Notes: generated from the sequence alone by a model not told the origin. 64,000 nucleotides of DNA from G963923955 sp963923955 (GCA_963923955.1 OZ000552.1:1116001-1180000), one strand, 5' to 3'; counted from the first letter of the stretch, positions 18,165-27,449 are shown. Numbers and translations: made by a program.

Positions 18165-18947
18165 ATGACAGAAGAATCGATGGCAAAAGACATGGATAGG
18201 AGGCTTGGCGCTGGTCTCGGCAGGTGGTTCAGCCAAGAGCCGGGGGCCGGGTTGCTGGAGAGCGAGCGCGCCCTGCTGGAGCAGGCCCTGCCCGGTCTGT
18301 TCGGCTACCACCTGGTACAGCTGGGCAAGCTGTTGCCGGCGGAGTTGCTCACCGCCAGCCGCATTTCTCACAAGCTGATCGTGCAATTTGATGCCGCCGC
18401 GGCGGGAACCCGGAACAAGGCCGATATAGTTGCCAGTGATGATGCCTTGCCGCTGGTGGCCGATGGCATTGATGTGGTACTGGTTCCGCATATGCTGGAG
18501 TTCAGCGAGCATCCGCATAAGTTATTGCGCGAGATCGAGCGGGTGTTGATCGGTGACGGACATCTTGTGCTGCTCGGCTTCAACCCGTGGAGCATGTTTG
18601 GCCTGTGGCGCGCCGCCCTGGCTTGGCGTAGAGAAGCGCCGTGGTGCGGTCACTTCTACGGCCTGGCGCGCGTTAAGGACTGGCTGTCATTGCTGGACTT
18701 TGAGATAGTGGAAGTGAAGCGATTTTTCTATCGCCCACCCCTGAAAAATAGCAGACTTTTACAAAGGCTCGGCTTTGTTGAGAAACTGGGAAAGTACTGC
18801 TGGCCGTATTTTTCCGGTGCTTATCTGATCGTGGCGAAGAAGCGCCTTATCCCCCTTAGCCCGGCCAAATCACGCTGGCGCGCCAAACGGCGAATGATCG
18901 CCTCCGGCGTGGCCGAACCCAGCGCGAGAGCAGACCATAGTTTATGA
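18165..18947 (+). CDS. SAM-dependent methyltransferase-like protein upstream of rnhA
   Basis: 260 aa. The middle part looks like a class I methyltransferase type 11 domain (DALPLVADGIDVVLVPHMLEFSEHP, then ERVLIGDGHLVLLGFNPWSMFGLWR), but the glycine-rich SAM loop is weak. This is typical of the family found beside rnhA/dnaQ in gammaproteobacteria. The substrate is unknown. Its stop overlaps the rnhA start by 4 bp (ATGA), so it is translationally coupled to it. An alternative start at 18180 would shorten it by five residues. Confidence 0.82.
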   Translation: MTEESMAKDMDRRLGAGLGRWFSQEPGAGLLESERALLEQALPGLFGYHLVQLGKLLPAELLTASRISHKLIVQFDAAAAGTRNKADIVASDDALPLVADGIDVVLVPHMLEFSEHPHKLLREIERVLIGDGHLVLLGFNPWSMFGLWRAALAWRREAPWCGHFYGLARVKDWLSLLDFEIVEVKRFFYRPPLKNSRLLQRLGFVEKLGKYCWPYFSGAYLIVAKKRLIPLSPAKSRWRAKRRMIASGVAEPSARADHSL

Positions 18948-19396
18948 GCGGAAAGATCATACAAATCTACACCGATGGGGCCTGTCGCGGCAATCCCGGA
19001 CCGGGCGGCTGGGGCGTGTTGTTGTGCGATGGCGATATTGAAACAGAGCTCTACGGCGCGGCGGCTGATACGACAAATAATCGCATGGAACTCATCGCCG
19101 CCATTGAAGGGCTGGAAGCGCTCAATGAGCCGCGCCGGGTGGCCATGATTACCGATTCGCAGTATGTGAAAAACGGGATTACGCAGTGGCTGGCAAACTG
19201 GAAACGCAAGGGCTGGCGCACGGCAAACCGGCGGGCGGTGAAGAATATTGATCTGTGGCAACGGCTGGATGAGATCGCCGGCCGGCATGATATAGCCTGG
19301 CAGTGGGTGCGCGGCCATAGCGGCCATGCCGGCAATGAGCGCGCCGATCAACTCGCCAATCGCGCCATTGATGAACTCTTGCAGGGAGAAAAATAG
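18944..19396 (+). CDS. rnhA: Ribonuclease HI
   Basis: 150 aa. The four acidic catalytic residues are in YTDGACRGNPGPGGWG, NNRMELIA, TDSQYVKNG and GHAGNERADQLAN. It degrades RNA in RNA:DNA hybrids (R-loops, Okazaki primers). It overlaps the methyltransferase upstream by 4 bp and is 2 bp from dnaQ; the rnhA-dnaQ pairing is conserved. Confidence 0.97.
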   Translation: MSGKIIQIYTDGACRGNPGPGGWGVLLCDGDIETELYGAAADTTNNRMELIAAIEGLEALNEPRRVAMITDSQYVKNGITQWLANWKRKGWRTANRRAVKNIDLWQRLDEIAGRHDIAWQWVRGHSGHAGNERADQLANRAIDELLQGEK

Positions 19397-19398
19397 CA

Positions 19399-20121
19399 AT
19401 GCGCCAGATTGTCTTGGATACTGAAACAACCGGCCTGGAGCCCGGGCAGGGGCATCGCATTATTGAAATTGGCGCTGTCGAGATGGTGCATCGGCGCCGG
19501 ACGGACAAGCACTTGCATCTATATCTCAACCCGCAACGGGAGGTGGATGAGGCGGCCTATGAGATACACGGCTTAAGCAATGAGTTTCTGGCGGATAAGC
19601 CGCGTTTTGCCGATATTGCGCAGGATTTTATTGATTTTATCCGCGATGGTGAACTGATTATTCACAATGCGCCCTTTGATGTGGCGTTTATGAATGCCGA
19701 GCTGGCCCGGCTGGGAGCGGCCTGGGGGCGGATTGAGGACTATTGCACCATCACTGATTCACTGACCATGGCACGCAAGGCGCATCCGGGGCAGAGGAAT
19801 ACCCTTGATGCCCTGTGTGGCCGTTATGAAATAGACAACTCGGCCAGGGATCTGCATGGTGCCCTGCTGGATGCGCAGATATTAGTGGATGTGTATCTGG
19901 CGCTGACGCGGGAGCAGACCAGCCTGGGCCTTGATGCAGAAGAAGTGACCGCCGCGACCATTGACCGCGCGCATAAAGCTCTGGACAGGGCGGGAACGGC
20001 ATTGAAGCTCATCCAGCCGAATCGGGAAGAGCTACAGGCGCATGAACAGCGGCTGGACGCCATTGAGCGGGAGAGCGGCGGCAGGTGCCTGTGGAGGCAA
20101 GCCGATACCGGGGCGGCTTGA
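19399..20121 (+). CDS. dnaQ: DNA polymerase III epsilon subunit (3'-5' proofreading exonuclease)
   Basis: 240 aa DEDDh exonuclease. ExoI is LDTETTGLE, ExoII NAPFDVAFMNAEL, and ExoIII has HGALLDAQILVDVYL with the catalytic His. The C-terminal tail that binds the alpha subunit is present (residues about 190-240). It proofreads chromosomal replication. It starts 2 bp after rnhA, same strand. Confidence 0.97.
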   Translation: MRQIVLDTETTGLEPGQGHRIIEIGAVEMVHRRRTDKHLHLYLNPQREVDEAAYEIHGLSNEFLADKPRFADIAQDFIDFIRDGELIIHNAPFDVAFMNAELARLGAAWGRIEDYCTITDSLTMARKAHPGQRNTLDALCGRYEIDNSARDLHGALLDAQILVDVYLALTREQTSLGLDAEEVTAATIDRAHKALDRAGTALKLIQPNREELQAHEQRLDAIERESGGRCLWRQADTGAA

Positions 20122-20258
20122 TAGAAGCATTTTTAGCCTGCGGTGCCCACGGGTGCCCTGGCCGGAAGAAGGTGGCAAGACAAGAGATGGCCAGGAAGTA
20201 CGCCCTCGGGGGGAGGGCGGATCAACTACTCCCCGGCCATGCAATCGTATTATACAGC
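20122..20258. other. Short gap with a GC-rich hairpin
   Basis: Between the convergent dnaQ and grxD. CGCCCTC (20201-20207) and GAGGGCG (20213-20219) form a 7-bp stem around GGGGG, nested between TGGCC and GGCCA. No U-tract follows, so it is not a standard intrinsic terminator. Confidence 0.3.
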
Positions 20259-20570
20259 CTATGCCTGCTCTTGCAACATAGCCTGTAATTCGCCCCGTTG
20301 GAAGAGTTCAAGCGTAATGTCGCAACCGCCGATCAATTCCCCATTGATAAAGAGTTGGGGAAAGGTCGGCCAGTTCGAGACCTTCGGCAGATTGGCCCGC
20401 ACCTCCGGGTTGGCCAGGATGTCAACATAGCTGAAATTTGCGTTACAGGATTTCAGCGCCTGTGCGGTCTGCATGGAAAAACCGCACTGCGGCGCCTCCG
20501 GTGAGCCCTTCATGAAGAGTATCACCGGGTTCTCATCGATCGTCTGCTTAATTTCTTCAATTACGTCCAT
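20259..20570 (-). CDS. grxD: Monothiol glutaredoxin (Grx4 type)
   Basis: 103 aa with the CGFS active site (APQCGFSMQTAQAL), the FPQLFINGELIGGCDI glutathione-binding region and an N-terminal VIEEIKQTIDENPVILFMKG. Proteins of this class carry a glutathione-ligated [2Fe-2S] cluster and act in Fe-S trafficking, often with BolA-type partners (none visible here). Convergent with dnaQ. Confidence 0.97.
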   Translation of the reverse strand: MDVIEEIKQTIDENPVILFMKGSPEAPQCGFSMQTAQALKSCNANFSYVDILANPEVRANLPKVSNWPTFPQLFINGELIGGCDITLELFQRGELQAMLQEQA

Positions 20571-20765
20571 TAAAAAAACCTCATATAGCTCTTAAGGAAA
20601 TCAAAATATCAGTGCTTTGTCCAGTCTAACCTGTGCAACGCCCGGCGGGAAGTGGATCCAAGGCTGATTGTAGCAGATTCGCCGGATAAATTTCAGGATG
20701 CAAGCACGGGCCGACATCGGTATAATCCGGCTGAATCCAATAACGCTTGATAGGGGCATACAATC

Positions 20766-21356
20766 ATGAATCCACTTAAATCAGTCTCCGGCACGATCAC
20801 GCTCGGCTTTGTCGTTTCCGTTTTCATCTTTCTAATCATTAGTCGGCCCTATAACCTTAATTTGTGGTCCTTGGCGGTCTGGCTGCATGTCTTTTTCGGC
20901 ATTATCTGGGTCGGCCTGCTGTATTATTTCAATTTCGTCCAGGTGCCTGCGGTCGCCCAGGCCACTGCCGATAGCGACGGCCCGGGGCCGGCCGCAATCA
21001 ATAAATATGTTGCACCTAAGGCCCTGTGGTGGTTTCGCTGGGGCGCATTGATGACCTGGCTGACCGGTGCGGCGGCACTGGAAATTATGGGCACCGGCTT
21101 GGGAAATGCCTTTTTATTAAAACCCGGCGCGCAGATCATCGGCTTGGGTGCCTGGCTGGGCACGATCATGCTGTTTAATGTCTGGGTCCTGATCTGGCCG
21201 AACCAAAAGAAGGTCTTAGGTATTGTTGCGGCCAGCGATGAAGAGAAGGCCGGCGCCAAGGTAGTTGCCCTGATGGCATCGCGCACCAACACGGTGCTGT
21301 CTATCCCGATGCTCATGTGCATGGTGGGGCATGGGCACGGAGGCCTGCCCTTCTAG
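20766..21356 (+). CDS. PuuD-like integral membrane protein (urate hydroxylase membrane-domain family)
   Basis: 196 aa with four or more hydrophobic segments (ITLGFVVSVFIFLIIS, LAVWLHVFFGIIWVGLLYYF, LMTWLTGAAALEIMG, IIGLGAWLGTIMLFNVWVLI). Conserved histidines occur in WLHVFFGIIWVG and the C-terminal GHGHGGLPF. It resembles the membrane half of PuuD-type urate hydroxylases, here without the cytochrome c domain. Stand-alone versions are widespread and functionally undefined. An intrinsic terminator follows at 21385. Confidence 0.7.
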   Translation: MNPLKSVSGTITLGFVVSVFIFLIISRPYNLNLWSLAVWLHVFFGIIWVGLLYYFNFVQVPAVAQATADSDGPGPAAINKYVAPKALWWFRWGALMTWLTGAAALEIMGTGLGNAFLLKPGAQIIGLGAWLGTIMLFNVWVLIWPNQKKVLGIVAASDEEKAGAKVVALMASRTNTVLSIPMLMCMVGHGHGGLPF

Positions 21357-21384
21357 GCGGCCCAAGTCACGCCACTGTTTCCCG

Positions 21385-21413
21385 AACCCGGCTCTATGCC
21401 GGGTTTGTTATTT
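21385..21413 (+). terminator. Intrinsic terminator after the PuuD-like gene
   Basis: Stem AACCCGGC / GCCGGGTT (8 bp) with a TCTAT loop, followed by TGTTATTT. It lies 29 bp after the stop and separates the gene from argD. Confidence 0.8.
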
Positions 21414-21489
21414 ATGCACAGGAGCGATGAATGTACGCTTGGGATTTCTGCTCCAGACAAATCCCAGACACTTAAAACCCACGTAAGCG

Positions 21490-22668
21490 ATGAGTGATTT
21501 TTTAATGCCAAGCTATCAACGTCTGCCGGTGGCCTTTGCCTATGGAGAAGGCGCCTGGCTGGTTGATCAGGCCGGCCGGCGCTATCTCGATGCGCTGGGA
21601 GGGATTGCGGTGTGTTGCTTGGGCCACGCGCACCCGCAGGTAAGGGCCGCCTTATCCGAGCAGGCCGGTCTATTGGTGCATACCTCCAACCTTTATCAGG
21701 TGCCGTTGCAAGAACAACTGGCGCAAAGGCTGTGTAAGCTCTCGGGTCTGGATAAGGTCTTCTTTGCCAATTCAGGCGCCGAGGCGAACGAGGCCGCGAT
21801 CAAACTAAGCCGTCTCTATGGGCATAAAAAAAGGGGCTTAAAAGAGCCTGTCATCATCGTCATGAGCGGGAGCTTTCATGGCCGCACCTTAGCCACCCTG
21901 AGCGCTACAGACAGCCCGCAGGCAAGGGAAGGCTTTGCGCCCTTGGTGCCGGGCTTCCACCAGATCGCCTATAACGATATCGATGCCTTAAGCGCACTTC
22001 GTGCCAGCGATGAGGAGATTGTGGCGGTGATGCTGGAGCCCATCCAGGGCGAAGGCGGCATCGTCATCCCCGCCCCAGGCTACCTAAGGGCCGTCAGGAA
22101 GATCTGCACGGAAAGGGGCTGGCTGATGGTGCTTGATGAGATACAGAGCGGGATGTGCCGCACCGGGAAGTGGTTCGCATGCCAGCATGAAGAGTGCCGA
22201 CCTGATATTATCACGCTGGCGAAATCGCTGGGCAATGGCGTGCCCATTGGCGCCTGCATGGCGAATGCCGCGGTGGCGGAGTGCGTGCTGCCCGGCACGC
22301 ACGGCTCAACCTTTGGCGGCAACCCGCTGGTGGCGCGTACGGCACTTGCAGTTGTTGATTATATACAGACCCAAGGGCTTGCCGCACGCGCCGCCGCTTT
22401 AGGCGAGCGGATCTTATCGGGCTTTCACGCGGAATTGGATGGACTAGAGGGTGTCAAGCAGATTCGCGGCAAGGGCCTGATGATCGGCATAGAGCTTGCG
22501 CGGGATTGCACCGCCCTGGTTGAGCGCGCCTTGGATGAGCAGCTGCTGATAAATGTTACGGCAAAGCGAGTCGTCCGCTTATTGCCGCCCTTGATCATCA
22601 GCGATGCGCAGGCCGAGCAGATCGTGGCGAAGGTCAGCCGGCTGATCCGGGAATTTATCGCGGAATAA
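21490..22668 (+). CDS. argD: Acetylornithine aminotransferase
   Basis: 392 aa class III PLP aminotransferase. It has ANSGAEANEAAIKLSR, VLDEIQSGMCRTGKWFA, and the PLP lysine in TLAKSLGNGVPIGACM. It transfers the amino group from glutamate to N-acetylglutamate semialdehyde in arginine synthesis. The gene ends 5 bp before argF, and the pair is clearly one operon. Confidence 0.95.
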   Translation: MSDFLMPSYQRLPVAFAYGEGAWLVDQAGRRYLDALGGIAVCCLGHAHPQVRAALSEQAGLLVHTSNLYQVPLQEQLAQRLCKLSGLDKVFFANSGAEANEAAIKLSRLYGHKKRGLKEPVIIVMSGSFHGRTLATLSATDSPQAREGFAPLVPGFHQIAYNDIDALSALRASDEEIVAVMLEPIQGEGGIVIPAPGYLRAVRKICTERGWLMVLDEIQSGMCRTGKWFACQHEECRPDIITLAKSLGNGVPIGACMANAAVAECVLPGTHGSTFGGNPLVARTALAVVDYIQTQGLAARAAALGERILSGFHAELDGLEGVKQIRGKGLMIGIELARDCTALVERALDEQLLINVTAKRVVRLLPPLIISDAQAEQIVAKVSRLIREFIAE

Positions 22669-22673
22669 CGTTC

Positions 22674-23579
22674 ATGAAGAGAGATTTTTTGACCCTGATG
22701 GATCTCAGCCCGCCTGAATTACAGGCCCTGATCGAGCGCGCCGGTGTCTTGAAGCAGGCCTATCATGCTGGGCAGATGCAGCAGACACATCCCGGCAAGG
22801 TGCTGGCCATGATCTTCGAGAAATCCTCTACCCGCACCCGCGTCTCCTTTGAAGTGGCCATGGCGCAGCTAGGCGGGCATGCTGTTTTCTTATCGCCGAA
22901 TGATACGCAGCTCGGTCTCGGTGAGCCGCTGGAAGATACCGCCCGGGTGCTGTCTGAGATGGTGGATTGCGTGCTGCTGAGGACCTTTGCGCATGAGAAG
23001 ATCGAAGGCTTTGCCCAACACTCCACCGTGCCGGTCATCAACGGCCTGTCGGATAGCCACCATCCCTGCCAGCTGTTGGCCGATATGCAGACCTATTATG
23101 AAACCCGCGGCAGCATCCAGGGAAAAAAGGTCGCCTGGCTGGGCGATGGCAATAACGTCTGTCATTCCTACATTCATGCCGCCCGCCTGCTGGATTTTGA
23201 ATTACACATCGCCTGCCCGGCGGGCTATGAACCTGAAACCGCAATCCTTGCTGCGGCCGGGGAAGGGGTTGTCATCACGCACGCGCCGCGGGAGGCGGTT
23301 GAACAAGCGGCCCTGGTGGTGACCGATGTCTGGGCCAGCATGGGGCAGGAGCAGGAGAGGGCTGCGCGCATGCGCATATTCAGACCCTATCAGGTCAATC
23401 GCGAATTGCTGGCCTTGGCGGCGGCGGATGCGCTGTTTCTGCACTGTCTGCCTGCACATCGCGATGAAGAGGTTACGGCCGAGGTACTGGACAGTGAACA
23501 GAGCCTTGTGTGGGAGGCGGCCGGGAACAGGCTGCACTCACAAAAGGCCCTGCTGGAATTTCTTATTGCCGCGCCTTAG
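22674..23579 (+). CDS. argF: Ornithine carbamoyltransferase
   Basis: 301 aa. Carbamoyl-phosphate binding motif SSTRTRVSF, HPCQLLADMQT in the middle and the ornithine-binding HCLPAHRDEEV near the C-terminus. It converts ornithine and carbamoyl phosphate to citrulline. It is translated 5 bp after argD. Confidence 0.97.
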   Translation: MKRDFLTLMDLSPPELQALIERAGVLKQAYHAGQMQQTHPGKVLAMIFEKSSTRTRVSFEVAMAQLGGHAVFLSPNDTQLGLGEPLEDTARVLSEMVDCVLLRTFAHEKIEGFAQHSTVPVINGLSDSHHPCQLLADMQTYYETRGSIQGKKVAWLGDGNNVCHSYIHAARLLDFELHIACPAGYEPETAILAAAGEGVVITHAPREAVEQAALVVTDVWASMGQEQERAARMRIFRPYQVNRELLALAAADALFLHCLPAHRDEEVTAEVLDSEQSLVWEAAGNRLHSQKALLEFLIAAP

Positions 23580-23682
23580 TCGGGCGCCCAAGATATTTTT
23601 AAGGTGTTTATTATCTTAAAATGTTGCTAAATAATGGCAGCCATTCCCGGCTTCGAGCTACGCTTTCGATACAATAGCAGCC

Positions 23683-24444
23683 ATGCACTTTCTGTTGAGC
23701 AATGATGATGGCTATCAATCCGCCGGGATTGCGGCCCTGGCGCTTGCCATTGCCGAGTTGGGCGAGTTGACCGTGGTCGCGCCTGATCGAAACCGGAGCG
23801 GTGCGAGCAATTCACTAACCCTGGATGCGCCGCTTTATGCAAAGACGGCGGATAACGACTTTCTCTATGTCAACGGCACGCCGACCGACTGTGTGCACCT
23901 GGCCATTACCGGCCTGTTGGCGCAACAGCCGGACATGGTGATCAGCGGCATCAATGCCGGTGCCAATCTTGGCGATGATGTGCTGTATTCCGGCACCGTT
24001 GCGGCCGCCATGGAAGGGCGCTTTTTGGGCTATCCGGCCGTTGCCGTCTCCCTGGTGGGGGAGGCCTTGCAGCACTATGCGGCGGCGGCCCAAGTGGTCG
24101 TGAACATTGTCACCGGCCTCTTGTCCAGGCCCTTGTGCCAGGATCTCATGCTGAACATCAATATTCCGGATCTGCCTTATGAAGAACTGGGACAGATTGA
24201 AATTACCCGCCTGGGGCATCGGCACATGGCGGAACCGGCAATCAAGATGCGCGACCCGAAGGGACAGACTGTGTATTGGGTCGGCCCGCCGGGGGCGGAA
24301 GATGACGCCGGTCCCGGCACGGATTTTCATGCCCTGGCCAATGGCAATATCTCGGTTACGCCCTTGCAGGTTGATCTGACCCGTTACAGCGTGATGGCGG
24401 ATATGAAGCGCTGGATGAGCGAGCTCAAGCCAGATGCAGAATAG
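23683..24444 (+). CDS. surE: 5'/3'-nucleotidase SurE
   Basis: 253 aa. N-terminal LLSNDDGYQSAGIAAL supplies the metal-binding Asp pair, and SGINAGANLGDDVLYSGTVAAAMEG is the SurE signature. It is a stationary-phase nucleotidase. It begins the conserved surE-pcm-nlpD-rpoS block and overlaps pcm by 11 bp. Confidence 0.97.
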   Translation: MHFLLSNDDGYQSAGIAALALAIAELGELTVVAPDRNRSGASNSLTLDAPLYAKTADNDFLYVNGTPTDCVHLAITGLLAQQPDMVISGINAGANLGDDVLYSGTVAAAMEGRFLGYPAVAVSLVGEALQHYAAAAQVVVNIVTGLLSRPLCQDLMLNINIPDLPYEELGQIEITRLGHRHMAEPAIKMRDPKGQTVYWVGPPGAEDDAGPGTDFHALANGNISVTPLQVDLTRYSVMADMKRWMSELKPDAE

Positions 24445-25096
24445 AGACCTGCAGGGCATCGGCATGACCTCGCAGCGAGCCAGGGACCGCCTGGTTGAAG
24501 AGTTACGTGCGATGGGGATTCAATCCGCCGCCGTGCTGGAGGTCATGCGCAACATGCCGCGGCATATCTTTGTCGATGAGGCCCTGGCCAGTCGCGCCTA
24601 TGACAATACCGCCCTGCCCATCGGGCACAAGCAGACCATCTCTCAGCCTTATATCGTCGCCCGCATGACCGAGGCCCTGCTCACCGGGACACCGCCGCGG
24701 CGGGTCCTGGAGATCGGCACCGGCTGTGGTTATCAGACCGCCATCTTGTCGCAGCTGGTCGGGCGGGTTTATACGATCGAACGTATTGATGCGCTTTTAC
24801 ACAAGGCGCGCGAGCGCTTTTATGCCCTGAAATGCGCAAATATCAGCGCCAGTCACGGCGATGGCAATCTGGGCTGGCCGGAACATGCGCCCTTTGACGG
24901 CATTTTGGTTGCGGCCGCGCCGATGGGTGTGCCGGAAAAATTGCTTGCGCAGCTGGCGCTTAGCGCCAAATTGATCATCCCGGTCGGAAAGAGCGGCGAG
25001 CAGGAGTTGTTGTCCATCGTAAGAACCGCCGATGGCTTTAGCGAGGAGCGTCTTGACGGGGTGAGTTTTGTGCCGATGCTGGCGGGCAGAGGCTGA
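24434..25096 (+). CDS. pcm: Protein-L-isoaspartate O-methyltransferase
   Basis: 220 aa (or 210 if the ATG at 24464, MTSQRARDRLV, is used; family homologues commonly begin there). Canonical PIGHKQTISQPYIVARM, LEIGTGCGYQTAILSQL and VAAAPMGVPEKLLAQL. It repairs isoaspartyl damage in aged proteins, consistent with its place between surE and rpoS. It overlaps surE by 11 bp and is 14 bp from the nlpD-like gene. Confidence 0.96.
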   Translation: MQNRDLQGIGMTSQRARDRLVEELRAMGIQSAAVLEVMRNMPRHIFVDEALASRAYDNTALPIGHKQTISQPYIVARMTEALLTGTPPRRVLEIGTGCGYQTAILSQLVGRVYTIERIDALLHKARERFYALKCANISASHGDGNLGWPEHAPFDGILVAAAPMGVPEKLLAQLALSAKLIIPVGKSGEQELLSIVRTADGFSEERLDGVSFVPMLAGRG

Positions 25097-25110
25097 TTTT
25101 CACAAATAAG

Positions 25111-25983
25111 ATGAGCGGCATTCATGGCATGACAAGGTTCGCCTTTTTTGGTTTCTTGCTTTGCCTTGCCGCCTGTTCCAGCACCACGTGGGCGCCGGTG
25201 ACAACGCGCGTTGCTCAAGATACGAATCCTCCAGTCGCCACTCAGCCCAGCGCTCAGCCCAAGGCGCAACACACTGTCGGCGCCGGCGATACCCTGTACT
25301 CGATCGCTTGGCGCTATGGCCTGGATTATCGCGATATTGCCCGCTGGAACGGGATCACTGGGCCCTATGTTATTTACCCCAAGCAGAGACTGCGCCTGCG
25401 CGCCCCCGCTACGAAGACAAGCCCTGCAACAAAAGCAGCACCGCCGGCGGAGTCCGCCAAGAAGCAGGAGGTAAAGAGAGTCCCAAAGCCGCAAGCGGTG
25501 CAGTCCGGCAAGAAGCCCACGGACAAAAAAAGCCTAATAAAACCTAAGGCAAGCAAGGCCGCAAGGCCCAAAGCCAGCAGCACCGCGGCCGGAAATTCTG
25601 CGCCGCCGCCATCAATAAAGTGGCGCTGGCCGGCACAGGGCAAGCTGCTGCGTTTTACTTCCCCCATTGCCAAAAAAGGCATTAGTATAGGCGGCAGGCT
25701 TGGGCAGGAGATCAAGGCCGCCGCCGGCGGCGATGTGGTCTATAGCGGCAGTGGCCTGTTGGGCTATGGCAAGCTGATTATCCTGAAACATAATGATACT
25801 TTCCTGAGCGCCTATGCGCATAATAGCGAGATCCTGGTCAAGGAGGGCGAGCGCGTCCGGCAGGGACAACAGATCGCGGCGATGGGCCTGGGGAATGAGG
25901 GCCGCGCTCTGTTGCATTTTGAAATTCGCAAGAATGGCAAACCGGTCGATCCGATGACCCAACTGCCAAGACAACGATCTTAA
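25111..25983 (+). CDS. nlpD: NlpD-like LysM/M23 lipoprotein
   Basis: 290 aa. The lipobox FLLCLAAC is followed by Ser-Ser. One LysM (HTVGAGDTLYSIAWRYGLDYRDIARWN) is followed by a Lys/Ala/Pro-rich linker of about 80 residues and a C-terminal M23 domain (GDVVYSGSGLLGYGKLIILKH ... LHFEIRKNGKPVDP). The first metal-binding His/Asp of active M23 peptidases is not apparent (GISIGGRLGQEIKA). It is therefore probably an amidase activator, as in E. coli NlpD, rather than a hydrolase. A start at 25129 is an alternative. It precedes rpoS by 20 bp. Confidence 0.93.
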   Translation: MSGIHGMTRFAFFGFLLCLAACSSTTWAPVTTRVAQDTNPPVATQPSAQPKAQHTVGAGDTLYSIAWRYGLDYRDIARWNGITGPYVIYPKQRLRLRAPATKTSPATKAAPPAESAKKQEVKRVPKPQAVQSGKKPTDKKSLIKPKASKAARPKASSTAAGNSAPPPSIKWRWPAQGKLLRFTSPIAKKGISIGGRLGQEIKAAAGGDVVYSGSGLLGYGKLIILKHNDTFLSAYAHNSEILVKEGERVRQGQQIAAMGLGNEGRALLHFEIRKNGKPVDPMTQLPRQRS

Positions 25984-26003
25984 CAGAGCCTTTTATCTTA
26001 GCT

Positions 26004-27008
26004 ATGACGGGTACGGTTTCTGGACAATCCGATGAGGATGAAATCCTGCCGGTCGATATTGCGCCCGAGCCCGAAGCCGACATGGTCGATAAGGATGGCT
26101 TGCAGTCGGGAGGGCTGGAAGATGCCGAGGGGGAGATAAAAGAGTCCACGGCGGTATCGCTTACCAAGGGCGATCTGGATGCAACGCGCCTGTACTTGAG
26201 TGAAATCGGCTTTTCACCTCTCTTAAGCGCGGAAGAAGAAGTGCATTTCTCGCGCCTTTCCCGGCAAGGCGATCAAGCAGCGCGGCAACGCATGATAGAG
26301 AGCAATCTGCGCCTGGTGGTCAAGATCGCACGGCGCTATATGAATCGCGGGCTTGCCTTGTTGGACCTGATCGAAGAGGGGAACCTGGGTCTCATCCGCG
26401 CCGTGGAAAAATTTGATCCTGAACGCGGCTTTCGCTTTTCAACCTATGCCACTTGGTGGATCAGGCAGACCATCGAAAGGGGGCTGATGAACCAGACGCG
26501 CACCGTCAGGTTGCCGATACACATCGTGAAGGAGATCAATATCTACCTACGCGCGGCGCGCAAGCTGTCGCAGAGCCTGGATCGCGAGCCGAGCCCGGAA
26601 GATGTTGCGCAGATGCTGGACCGGCCGCTGGATGAGGTCAGGCAGATGATAGGCTTGAATGAGCGCTCCACTTCTGTGGATACGCCGAGTGCCTATGACT
26701 CGGATAAGTCATTGCTGGATACGCTGGAGGATCAAAGCAATCCCGACCCCGCCTGGTTGTTACAAAACAATGAAGTCAAGCGGCATATAGATCTGTGGCT
26801 GGGGGAATTAAGCGAGAGGCAATGTGCGGTAGTGGAACGGCGCTTTGGTCTGCATGGCCACGAGGTGGCGACTTTGGAGGAAGTGGGTGCTGAAATTGGC
26901 GTAACGCGCGAGCGGGTGCGCCAGATCCAGATCGAGGCGATCAAACGCCTGCGCCAGATCTTACGACGCAAAGGTTTCTCTGTGGATGCTTTGTTTAATG
27001 AAGACTAA
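26004..27008 (+). CDS. rpoS: RNA polymerase sigma factor RpoS (sigma-38)
   Basis: 334 aa sigma-70 family. An acidic N-terminus is followed by region 1.2 (DATRLYLSEIGFSPLLSAEEE), region 2 (SNLRLVVKIARRYMNRGLALLDLIEEGNLGL, RFSTYATWWIRQTI), region 3 and region 4 (TLEEVGAEIGVTRERVRQIQ). It is the master regulator of stationary phase and general stress. Context surE-pcm-nlpD-rpoS confirms RpoS over RpoD or RpoH. Confidence 0.97.
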   Translation: MTGTVSGQSDEDEILPVDIAPEPEADMVDKDGLQSGGLEDAEGEIKESTAVSLTKGDLDATRLYLSEIGFSPLLSAEEEVHFSRLSRQGDQAARQRMIESNLRLVVKIARRYMNRGLALLDLIEEGNLGLIRAVEKFDPERGFRFSTYATWWIRQTIERGLMNQTRTVRLPIHIVKEINIYLRAARKLSQSLDREPSPEDVAQMLDRPLDEVRQMIGLNERSTSVDTPSAYDSDKSLLDTLEDQSNPDPAWLLQNNEVKRHIDLWLGELSERQCAVVERRFGLHGHEVATLEEVGAEIGVTRERVRQIQIEAIKRLRQILRRKGFSVDALFNED

Positions 27009-27013
27009 GGCGC

Positions 27014-27397
27014 TTAAGATGCATTGGGCATCAACAAGGCGGCAAGCACCTCGCGCCCCTCGCCAACGAGGAAATTATACGCCCGACAGGCAGCCCTGGT
27101 ATCCATTATCTCGAGCCCTATGTGCTGCTCGGCAAGATTGGAGGCGATGTCATAGGCGGGAAAGCGGTGTCTTTGCCCGGTGCCGAATAGAATGATTTCC
27201 GGTTTTGCTGTAATAAGCCGGGCGAAGTGTTGTTCCAGCACGGCGGAGAAGCTTTGTGGTGCCCAGTCTTCCACCGCGGCCGCAGGCGAGATGATGATGC
27301 TCTGTCTATGCAGCCTGCCCGCGATGGTCACAGAGTCATCGTCATAGGCGCTGATAATATTCTTGCCGTCGATATTTGCATCTAGTTCAATCTTCAT
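27014..27397 (-). CDS. Mth938-like domain protein
   Basis: 127 aa with the Mth938/Xcc1710-type fold signature: ISAYDDDSVTIAG, IIISPAAAVEDWAPQSF, IILFGTGQRHRFP, and GLEIMDTRAACRAYNFLVGEGREVLAALL at the C-terminus. The bacterial function is unknown. Convergent with rpoS (5 bp between stops) and divergent from adk. Confidence 0.88.
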   Translation of the reverse strand: MKIELDANIDGKNIISAYDDDSVTIAGRLHRQSIIISPAAAVEDWAPQSFSAVLEQHFARLITAKPEIILFGTGQRHRFPAYDIASNLAEQHIGLEIMDTRAACRAYNFLVGEGREVLAALLMPNAS

Positions 27398-27449
27398 GAT
27401 CTAGAATCTACGTAACTATTCAAACTGTTGTTATTTGGAAACACACACT

